Source of the DNA: JACNLN01 sp964626495
Lineage (GTDB): Bacteria > Fidelibacterota > Marinisomatia > Marinisomatales > CAZVFT01
Assembly (NCBI GenBank): GCA_964626495.1
Contig: CAZVFT010000061.1
Location: 1 to 15,277 of the forward strand
DNA length: 15,277 bases
Reading direction: 5' to 3'
The translations under genes and the position numbers were made by a program. The notes beneath the pieces are model-generated. The model saw only the letters and a program-made list of their open reading frames with translations, made no database searches and was not told the DNA's origin. Below are positions 8,020 through 14,539 of this stretch, piece after piece. Numbering within the stretch: the first letter of the stretch is position 1; each line of letters opens with the position of its first letter.

Positions 8020-8954
8020 TCAAATTATCACGTTTTATATTAAATGGAGTTTTACCGATATTCATTGTAATTGTTATCCCATCAATTTTAAATGCTCAAA
8101 CAATTCCGGAATTTGACAGTGATCGAGCGTTTGGATATCTTGAAGGTCAGTGTCAGCTGGGTCCCCGGAATCCTGGTTCGGAGGGACACAAAAAGGGATT
8201 GGAATATATTGTTGATGTGGTGACACCTCTAGCGGATTCAGTTATTCTTCAATCCATTCCATACTTGAACCCCTATGACGGTTCGATGTTGAAATTGACA
8301 AATATTATTGTTCAATTTAGACCTCAGGATAAATACCGGATATGGATCGCCGCTCACTGGGATACTCGCCCCTGGGCGGATAAAGATAAAAATCCCAAGC
8401 ACCGAAAAATCCCCATTCTCGGTGCGAACGATGGTGCAAGCGGGGTGGCTATTCTTCTTGAATTGGCACATCATTTCTCAGAGCAGGTTCCACCTGTTGG
8501 TGTGGATCTTATTTTCTTCGATGGGGAAGATATGGGAATGTCTGGCGATCTTGAAAATTTTTTTAATGGATCACGATATTTAGCTCAACACATTCCCACA
8601 AAGATTCCTGAATGCTGCATACTTATTGATATGGTTGGGGATAAAGAATTGCGTATTCCGATAGAAAAAAATTCTTTAATTCAGGCAGGAGATTTAGTGA
8701 AAGAATTATGGGAACTTGCACAGGATTTGGGATTTTTTCAGTTTGTTTCCGTGATAGGTCCGGCAATTGCAGATGATCACCTGATTCTGTTTGAGAGTGG
8801 GGGCATTCCCACGATTGATATTATCGATTTTGACTACCCAAACCGATGGGAAAATTATTGGCATACATTAGAAGATACACCGGATAAGTGCAGCCCGGAA
8901 AGCTTGTATGTAGTTGGGACGGTTCTGTTGAACTATATTTACGGAAAATATTAA
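7953..8954 (+). CDS. secreted glutaminyl-peptide cyclotransferase (M28 fold, Bacteroidota-type)
   Basis: Glutaminyl cyclase converts N-terminal Gln of exported proteins to pyroglutamate in the periplasm or envelope. Numbered from ATG 7953 (333 residues): the LEGQCQLGPRNPGSEGHKKG opening typical of bacterial cyclases, H135-W-D-T-R, N159-D160-G-A-S-G, F188-F-D-G-E192-D193 (catalytic acid plus zinc ligand), G206-S-R-Y-L, D226-M-V-G, D274-D275-H276 and Y302-W-H304-T. These are the conserved active-site and zinc-site positions. The hydrophobic core at 28-46 ends at S-I-L-N-A48|Q49, a signal peptidase I site with Gln at +1. Residues 2-22 are encoded by the heptad repeats and look unlike a natural n-region. 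No ATG, GTG or TTG lies between 7953 and the hydrophobic core. TTG 7926 is an alternative start that would add nine residues and overlap the previous stop. Enzyme family is well supported; cyclase rather than aminopeptidase is a judgement from motif pattern. Confidence 0.87.
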   Translation: MHHAPYPIPDISRITHHASRITFKLSRFILNGVLPIFIVIVIPSILNAQTIPEFDSDRAFGYLEGQCQLGPRNPGSEGHKKGLEYIVDVVTPLADSVILQSIPYLNPYDGSMLKLTNIIVQFRPQDKYRIWIAAHWDTRPWADKDKNPKHRKIPILGANDGASGVAILLELAHHFSEQVPPVGVDLIFFDGEDMGMSGDLENFFNGSRYLAQHIPTKIPECCILIDMVGDKELRIPIEKNSLIQAGDLVKELWELAQDLGFFQFVSVIGPAIADDHLILFESGGIPTIDIIDFDYPNRWENYWHTLEDTPDKCSPESLYVVGTVLLNYIYGKY

Positions 8955-9033
8955 TTAATGTTTGTCTATGAAGGATAAAGATGAAAATTCTTAACATTAA
9001 AGACGGATAGTAATAAAATTAATCAGGAAATGA

Positions 9034-9064
9034 TTGATTGAGTAAAACATCACTTCTATATTTG
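9034..9064 (+). promoter_or_regulatory. candidate Bacteroidota-type promoter (TTG ... TAnnTTTG)
   Basis: TATATTTG (9057-9064) matches the Bacteroidota -7 element TAnnTTTG exactly. TTG at 9034-9036 lies 20 bases upstream, within the usual -33 spacing. Transcription would begin about 5-8 bases downstream, essentially at the ATG at 9072, giving a leaderless or nearly leaderless mRNA; consistent with this, no SD precedes that ATG. It sits in the 117-base gap after the cyclase gene, so the genes that follow may have their own promoter. Confidence 0.35.
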
Positions 9065-9071
9065 CAACCTT

Positions 9072-9466
9072 ATGAACAAGAAATTATATCTCATTCTTCA
9101 ATGGACATTGATTTTCTTCATTGCCTGTAATCCTCCTGTTGCTAGCGAGGATGAAGAAGCTGATCCCATTTCGGATATCATCTTCAGTTACCTTCAAGAG
9201 GATGAGCAGGTATTCGTCTCCGCCAACATCAAAGATCCGTTCAACGGGGATTCTCTTATTTCTGTTACTCTTGACTGGTACGGAACAGGTGGTTTCGAAC
9301 AAACCGGAGATATTGTACTGCTTATGGATGATGGAAGCTTCGGGGATATTCTGAGCAGTGACGGAGTTTACTCCCGAAAGGTATCGTCTACTGGTAGCGA
9401 TGGCTATTTCTTGAATCAACCTTTGACCTACGAGGACAGCGGAAAAGTCTATCTCACCATTCGAGC
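9072..9466 (+). CDS. lipoprotein, N-terminal part (runs into assembly gap)
   Basis: The first 131 codons of a probable outer-membrane lipoprotein. MNKKLYLILQWTLIFFIAC is a lipoprotein signal with lipobox F-I-A-C, the lipidated Cys being C19. After an acidic linker (EDEEADP) comes an Ig-like beta domain of the kind often seen in surface proteins of FCB bacteria, with the loop LLMDDGSFGDILSSDGVYSR. The sequence then enters the N run at 9467. The function is unknown. ATG 9072 is chosen because it gives an intact lipoprotein signal; it has no SD. It may be a separate gene, or the N-terminus of the propeller protein beyond the gap; the latter needs a true gap length of 2 modulo 3, and the 100 placeholder Ns do not fit. 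A lipobox plus a T9SS C-terminal domain in one protein would be unusual, so I prefer two genes. Confidence 0.75.
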
Positions 9467-9566
9467 NNNNNNNNNNNNNNNNNNNNNNNNNNNNNNNNNN
9501 NNNNNNNNNNNNNNNNNNNNNNNNNNNNNNNNNNNNNNNNNNNNNNNNNNNNNNNNNNNNNNNNNN
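9467..9566. other. assembly gap (100 Ns)
   Basis: Exactly 100 unresolved bases, the conventional placeholder for a scaffold gap of unknown size. It hides the 3' end of the lipoprotein gene and the 5' end of the propeller gene, and possibly further genes. Frame continuity across it should not be assumed. Confidence 0.98.
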
Positions 9567-10996
9567 TATCTGTGATGGATAGTACAGAAATTAGAACATT
9601 TTATACATCAGCGTCGTTAATCCCAGGAGAAGAAGATGTTCTCGTTCCGTATGGTGGTGTTTCTGCAATTTCAGTAGCTTCCCTGTCAACTTCTGATCCA
9701 GATACAGTAATTGTAGCTGTGGCTACGAGTGAAGATGGGATATCAACAGGTGCTGGATTAGCACTCACGTATAATCCCGGAGATACAACCGGTGTTCAGT
9801 GGCGTTATTTTAGTCAGCCCATCGATAGTTCTGATGATACTACGATCACATGGGGTGATCAGACACTACATACTCTTCCTATCACGGTTCCTCAGCAGAA
9901 TGTCACGTATGATGTTGCTATTGGACCAAGTTATTATTGGATAACCAGTTGGGCAGGTGGACTCCGACGCTTGAATCGGTGGGAATCAGATACTGAATGG
10001 GAGCGAGTGCCTTTGCCACTGGATGACCAATCAGAATTTTTCTGCGTAGATAGCTTAGAAATGTACGAATTGAACCCCCGGGATCCACCACAAGGACAAC
10101 ATAACCACAAAGGATTTTCTGTGTTAACATATGGTGATACAATATGGGTGGGGACAGCCAATGGCATCAATCGTGGAATCGTGAATGCCGATGATATAAA
10201 TTGTGTCGATTGGATTCATTATTCTTTTCCACTTTCTGGTATTACAGGAAATTGGGTGGTGGGATTAGCAAAACAAGAGTGGAATGGAGAGCGAAATATC
10301 TGGGCGGTAACGTTGAGAGCCGATCAGGCTGGTGAACAAAACGGGATCAGTTACACTGAGGATGATGGTGAGACATGGTTTTCTGTATCGCAGATGCGAG
10401 GTGAGCGAGGTTACAATATTTTCTGTATTGACAGTTTAGTTTACGTAGCCACAGAGAGGGGACTGTGGAAATCGGAAGATGGGGTGAATTTTGCACTCTT
10501 CCAACCGGCAGTGGATGCAGAAAACAACGACCAGATTCTTAGCAATCATGTGTACGCAGTACTACACGATGTGAGACCATATTGGGGTGGTCCTGATCCT
10601 GGATCGTTGTGGATAGGTACTGGTGATGGCTTAGCACGGACTCCTGATCCTGCCAGCAGTGAATCTATTTGGAAGATTTATCGATATATAGATGAGGAAA
10701 CTGACTATTATGCGTATCCCAATCCCTTTTCTCCTCTTAGAGATAATTTGTTGGATGGGGACGGGTATGTAAGGTTTCGATGTAATGTGCAAGAATCAGA
10801 TTTAATTAAGGTGGATATTTACAACTTTGCTATGGAGAAAGTAGTGACATTCAAATATGGGCGTTCAGAAGGAGAGGGTGCTTTAAAATGGGATGGTCGG
10901 GACAGCAATGGAAATCTGGTATCAAATGGAGTTTATTTTATCAATTTGTTTTATGATAATCAAAATCATTGGATAAAACTGATCGTAGTGAAGTGA
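9567..10996 (+). CDS. beta-propeller surface protein with T9SS C-terminal sorting domain (5' partial)
   Basis: The reading frame is already open where sequence resumes after the gap, so the start is missing; the GTG-ATG at 9572 is just the first possible start. The body has propeller-like blades with repeated 'WVGT..G' strands: DTIWVGTANGINRG, an Asp-box SYTEDDGETWFS, VYVATERGLWKSEDG and GSLWIGTGDGLAR. From about 10706 the C-terminal 95 residues form a T9SS/FlgD-like sorting domain: the hallmark YAYPNPFSP, then W-D-G-R-D-S-N-G-N-L-V-S-N-G-V-Y-F and a C-terminal IKLIVVK. Such domains take cargo to the SprA pore and are often removed on export, so this is a likely cargo of the secretion system encoded in the same cluster. 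The ligand or activity of the propeller is unknown. The stop at 10994 is followed by about 160 bases before the PorV-like gene. Confidence 0.82.
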
Positions 10997-11155
10997 TGAA
11001 AATTAGAGGATTTCATAATATTGTGTTTGATTTTAACAGAGCAGATTTGAAAAATAAAGGTTTTCGTAATTGGGTGATGAGTGAACGGGAGTATGAAAAA
11101 AATGGTTGACCCTACTTCCATATATTTCTCTGCGGGAATTTATAATCAATCATAT

Positions 11156-12127
11156 ATGTCAAATTCCTATTTATCCGTTCGATCAAAAATCTGGACGAAC
11201 TTATTCCTCCTTTTTCTTTTATCCACCCTGTTATCTATAGTTTCAGCTGCAGATGTTGGCGGTTATGCTGGCAGCTTTCTCAGAGTTGGTACCACAGCCC
11301 GCTCCATTGCTATGGGGGGTGGAATGACAGCAGATCTGGATCGTGGTTTTGCTGCATATCATAATCCTGCGTTAGTAGCTTTTTTAGATAAGCGCCACGT
11401 TTCTGTCTTTCACCATTTTCTCCCACTGGATCGATATCTTATTTCAACCAGCTTTGCTACCCCACTTCCACCAACGGGAGGTGTGGGAATTGCTCTGGTG
11501 AGTGCTGGTGTGGATGAAATCGATGGAAGAGACCAGACGGGGCACGATATTGGAACATTTTCTGCAGCGGAATATGCAGCCTATTTCAGTTTTGCCAATG
11601 AACTGGTAAAAGGAGTTAGTGTTGGAGTGAATGTGAAGGTGCTGTACCAGTCTTTTCCTGTGGATGGCGGAACAAACGCCAGCGGTACAGGTGTGGATGC
11701 TGGGATTATCATCAGGAAAATAAAAAATATCGATATTGGTTTTATGTACCAGGATGTCAATACGCGCTTTGCCTGGAAGTCTGCTGAAGAAGATGCCGGT
11801 CACGCAGGAGGATATGAAGATTATTTCCCGCGTCAATTTCGAATTGGTGTAAACTACTACCCCGAACTAATTCGTGTTGTTGGTGACTACACTTTTGTGC
11901 TTGGAGATGAAACGGTTTATGACCATCGCGTACGATTTGGCTGTGAATATTCTGTTTACCCTAATGTTGCGCTTAGAGCAGGGATTGATCATTTTTCACC
12001 GACATTAGGAGCGGGGTTAAACTATTCATTGCTTAAACAAAATGATGCGTATGTGGACTATGCTTTTCGCCTTGGTCAACGAGGTGAGGGGTTCTCGCAT
12101 ATCTTTACTTATATTTTTACATTTTGA
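11156..12127 (+). CDS. PorV/PorQ-family outer-membrane beta-barrel, PorV-like
   Basis: In T9SS, PorV-type proteins bind cargo C-terminal domains as they leave the SprA pore and carry them to the attachment complex. The mature part starts with the family signature: G-S-F-L-R-V-G-T-T-A-R-S-I-A-M-G-G-G, then a domain with HNPALVAF (the family's 'NPA' motif). Gly-rich alternating strands follow to a C-terminal aromatic ending (HIFTYIFTF), typical of outer-membrane barrels. With ATG 11156 the protein is 323 residues with a signal peptide of about 31 residues (core 14-29, cleavage near VSA|AD). In-frame GTG 11081 or ATG 11093 would add 25 or 21 residues before an already complete signal, and none of these starts has a convincing SD. 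It is placed just after a likely cargo gene and overlaps the next barrel gene. Assigning true PorV rather than a paralogue needs a tree. Confidence 0.8.
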   Translation: MSNSYLSVRSKIWTNLFLLFLLSTLLSIVSAADVGGYAGSFLRVGTTARSIAMGGGMTADLDRGFAAYHNPALVAFLDKRHVSVFHHFLPLDRYLISTSFATPLPPTGGVGIALVSAGVDEIDGRDQTGHDIGTFSAAEYAAYFSFANELVKGVSVGVNVKVLYQSFPVDGGTNASGTGVDAGIIIRKIKNIDIGFMYQDVNTRFAWKSAEEDAGHAGGYEDYFPRQFRIGVNYYPELIRVVGDYTFVLGDETVYDHRVRFGCEYSVYPNVALRAGIDHFSPTLGAGLNYSLLKQNDAYVDYAFRLGQRGEGFSHIFTYIFTF

Positions 12128-13038
12128 TGTTTTACCCCAAAAAGATTATTACACCAGTTATCTTTTTTGTTCTGTCTTTTCATCAATTGACAGCAATTGG
12201 TACGAGATTTTTAACTATTCCATCCACACCACGAGAAGTGGCGATGGGGGGATTTTCAGCTTCTTTTTCTGGTGATGCCTTCCTTTATCATGGCAATCCT
12301 GCGCTGGTTGTTCAATCCCCCGGTACTACCCTTTATTTTGGTTATAATACATGGCTGGCAGGTAGTCGAGGGAGTTCATTTTTACTTACGAATCCTTTAA
12401 TAGGCGGTGTGTTCGGTTTTGGTGTTCGACAACTAACTTTACCGGATATCGAGTTCAGAACAACCACCCCCACAGATGAATATCTTTCTCTATTCAATGC
12501 CTCCGGGACTGCTGTGGAACTTGTTTGGGGTTGTCGACTTAATCGATTGCACATTGGAGCTACAACCCGGTGGATACGGACTGAGACTTACGTTTATGAC
12601 GCAACGGGGGTTGGGGTTGATGTTGGTCTATGGATGCCGTTATTAAAAAATAGATTATCTATGGGAGCGTCAGTTCAAAATATAGGTACAATGAGTGAAC
12701 TTATGGATAAAGCATCAGAGCTGCCTGCAGCGTTTTTAGCTGGGATCACCTTCCAAACCTCTCCATTGTACAAACCCTCTAATAGTGAGATAAAGTCATC
12801 AATAACTGTGAGTGGGGAGGTATCAAAATTTCATGGTACCGTTTTTCGGGTATCAGGAGAAATTCTCCATTCAGCATTTCGATTAACATTAGGAACGCGT
12901 TTTTCTGACCGGGTTACTTCTGTTGGAGCAGGTGTGGGTATTCATTGGCGGCGGGTTGAATTTGGTTATGGTCTTGAAGTGGGATCCCATCAATTGGGGA
13001 TTCCCCATCTGTTTGACTTTAGAATTACATTACCTTAA
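12127..13038 (+). CDS. PorQ-like outer-membrane beta-barrel
   Basis: 303 residues from ATG 12127, which overlaps the preceding stop as TGATG, so translational coupling explains the lack of an SD. A TTG one codon earlier is also possible. The signal peptide is MFYPKKIITPVIFFVLSFHQLTA, cleaved near LTA|IG. The mature start G-T-R-F-L-T-I-P-S-T-P-R-E-V-A-M-G-G and the later H-G-N-P-A-L-V pair match the PorV/PorQ family and resemble PorQ most in the L-x-x-P-x-x-x-R-x-x-A-M-G-G spacing. The remainder alternates polar and hydrophobic residues in Gly-rich strands and ends DFRITLP. PorQ in Porphyromonas is a T9SS outer-membrane component needed for cargo modification or attachment. Pairing with a PorV-like gene in one overlapping unit suggests that the two barrels act together; the PorQ label is an inference from a short signature. 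Confidence 0.72.
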   Translation: MFYPKKIITPVIFFVLSFHQLTAIGTRFLTIPSTPREVAMGGFSASFSGDAFLYHGNPALVVQSPGTTLYFGYNTWLAGSRGSSFLLTNPLIGGVFGFGVRQLTLPDIEFRTTTPTDEYLSLFNASGTAVELVWGCRLNRLHIGATTRWIRTETYVYDATGVGVDVGLWMPLLKNRLSMGASVQNIGTMSELMDKASELPAAFLAGITFQTSPLYKPSNSEIKSSITVSGEVSKFHGTVFRVSGEILHSAFRLTLGTRFSDRVTSVGAGVGIHWRRVEFGYGLEVGSHQLGIPHLFDFRITLP

Positions 13039-13060
13039 TTTATTTTCTATATTAATCTGT

Positions 13061-14140
13061 ATGACATCTAAAAATCAGGATCGCAATCTGAAAAAATTTT
13101 ATTTACTGACAGTTATCATACTTCTGGTAATTCTTGCCATAAACATCCACAAGCAATGTAGAGTTCTTGAAGAAATTCGCTTATCACCCAAAACCATCTG
13201 GAAAGAGGTGGTGACAACTCATCAGATAGATAAAGATCTAAACCTGATATTTGTTCGATCATCAGGTTTATTTTTTCCCCGAACATATGAGTACCTGTAT
13301 CACCGGAAATACACTCCAGAAGATATTGCATCTCAGCTCAACCACTATTTGGAGGGAAAGAGGATTGGCATTGGTGAAATTACCATCTCAAAAACAGGTG
13401 GAGATGTACGTTTGAAGCTTCTTTTGGAAAATAAATCATTTGCCACCGTTATTTGTACCCCCAATATGTCTACATACGCTGGAAAGATTTGTATTATTAT
13501 TGATGACTTCGGTTATAATCTGAACGCAGTCGCAAAGGAATTTTTACAGATGGATACTGATCTTACATACTCAGTATTACCTGGTCACACGTACTCAAAA
13601 CGGTTTGCGAAGTTGGCAGATGATGCCGGTTATGAGGTGATGATTCATATGCCTATGGATTCGAAAGACCATCGAGTGGGTGAGGAAAATTATTTAATAA
13701 GGAGAAATTTTTCCCGGAGAGAGATTGGCGAGCGAATGCGTATGGCGCTAATTGAAATTCCTCAAGCACAGGGAATGAATAATCATCAGGGATCAGATGC
13801 GACAGAGAGCAAACGGGTTATGAAGGCAATGGCACAGGTGTTACGGTCGGAGGGGAAATATTTTGTGGATAGCAGGACAACGTCAAAATCTGTTGTGGTC
13901 TCAGAAATGGAGAGAGCTGGTGTTCCTGTTGCGGAGCGGTCAGTTTTTATTGATTTTGAAGATGATTACGAAATCGTCCAAAAGCAGATGACTTTATTGG
14001 AAGAAAAAGTACGTGAAAAAGGGTATGCCATTGGAATTGGTCACCCCAGGAAAAATACTCTGAATGTATTAAAAGATGAAATTCCAAAACTGAAACAAAA
14101 AGGTTTCAATTTTGTTTTTGCTTCTTCTATTGTGAAATAA
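13061..14140 (+). CDS. divergent polysaccharide deacetylase (YibQ/DUF610 family), membrane-anchored
   Basis: A 359-residue protein with one N-terminal transmembrane segment (residues 13-27, after a basic K-K), so the catalytic domain faces the periplasm. The C-terminal NodB-like domain shows the divergent-deacetylase motifs: I-I-I-D148-D149-F-G, M-I-H196-M-P-M, N240-N-H242-Q-G-S, F-V-D270-S-R-T-T and I-G-I-G-H-P-R. These carry the Asp/His residues expected for metal-dependent deacetylation. The physiological substrate of the family is not well established. Residues about 30-135 form a less conserved domain of the kind often found ahead of it. The frame is open far upstream into the PorQ-like gene, but ATG 13061, 22 bases after that gene's stop, gives a proper membrane anchor and is preferred. 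It ends the cluster; no clear terminator hairpin follows. Confidence 0.88.
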   Translation: MTSKNQDRNLKKFYLLTVIILLVILAINIHKQCRVLEEIRLSPKTIWKEVVTTHQIDKDLNLIFVRSSGLFFPRTYEYLYHRKYTPEDIASQLNHYLEGKRIGIGEITISKTGGDVRLKLLLENKSFATVICTPNMSTYAGKICIIIDDFGYNLNAVAKEFLQMDTDLTYSVLPGHTYSKRFAKLADDAGYEVMIHMPMDSKDHRVGEENYLIRRNFSRREIGERMRMALIEIPQAQGMNNHQGSDATESKRVMKAMAQVLRSEGKYFVDSRTTSKSVVVSEMERAGVPVAERSVFIDFEDDYEIVQKQMTLLEEKVREKGYAIGIGHPRKNTLNVLKDEIPKLKQKGFNFVFASSIVK

Positions 14141-14539
14141 ATAACCTTAAAATTTGAATTCGCTCCGATGACAGGAACTGGGCAAGCATTTGTTATGTTG
14201 AGATATCTCCTCTTTGTTATAGTAATTTAGGCAGTCACTCTCTTTTAGTTCGACCCCACATCCCATTGCAATTCTGTATTGATTCTCTGATCATTTCCTA
14301 TTTTTATTTCAAATCCATTATTGCAATCCGAAATTCTTTTTATGGATTGTTTCCTGTTCAATATGTTTTATTTTATTAGAATATTTTATTGAAACAGATG
14401 AAATCTTATCGTATCTTAATAGTGAAATCATCACTAGTAATCCAAAATTGTTATTGTAAATTAGTGCCCGGGAATTTTTCAGGGCTTATTATAAAAATAA
14501 AATAATTAACGATATTTTTCTAAGGAGGGAGTTAACATT
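14141..14539. other. 399-base intergenic region
   Basis: AT-rich and without a credible gene; the longest frame I noticed is about 20 codons (14168). It holds an interrupted inverted repeat, AATCCAT with ATGGATT about 23 bases downstream (in 14312-14346), and a weak GCCC/GGGC hairpin at about 14465-14484. TATTAT (14487-14492) could be a -10 element for the following lipoprotein but has no good -35. No strong intrinsic terminator with a T-run is visible, although transcription from the sprA cluster should end somewhere here. Confidence 0.6.

Larger units (their letters stand above)
7417..8020 (+). mobile_element. putative four-helix-bundle cassette bounded by inverted heptad arrays
   Basis: This stretch of about 604 bases consists of a left heptad array, the four-helix-bundle gene and a right heptad array in inverted orientation. 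It lies exactly between the sprA stop codon and the signal-peptide region of the cyclase gene. Four-helix-bundle (S23) genes are known inside intervening sequences of bacterial 23S rRNA, which also have complementary ends; here the same plan occurs between protein genes. I see no transposase and no clean target-site duplication. TTCAA occurs at 7406-7410 and 8019-8023 but is not symmetrically placed. Calling it an element is inference from structure. Confidence 0.5.

Noticed and set aside
7406..8023. TTCAA at both ends of the putative cassette as a target-site duplication.
   Set aside because: The left copy is separated from the array by the end of sprA while the right copy overlaps the array end, so the placement is asymmetric and a 5-base match is weak.
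9567..9575. Apparent continuation of the lipoprotein frame through the Ns to a stop directly after the gap.
   Set aside because: It depends on the arbitrary 100-N length; the bases after the gap fit much better as the open frame of the propeller protein.
10996..11109. A 37-codon frame (MKIRGFHNIVFDFNRADLKN...) whose ATG overlaps the propeller stop as TGATG and which ends just inside the longest possible PorV-like frame.
   Set aside because: The overlap mimics coupling, but there is no SD, no recognisable motif or hydrophobic segment, and a frame this short is expected by chance. Conservation in relatives would be needed to call it.
12923..13060. Extended N-terminus of the polysaccharide deacetylase reaching back into the PorQ-like gene.
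   Set aside because: It would overlap the barrel gene by over 100 bases, and ATG 13061 already gives a normal membrane anchor directly after the barrel's stop.
14168..14230. Short hydrophobic frame (MTGTGQAFVMLRYLLFVIVI) in the intergenic region.
   Set aside because: Only 20 codons, no SD and no context; chance frames of this size are common.
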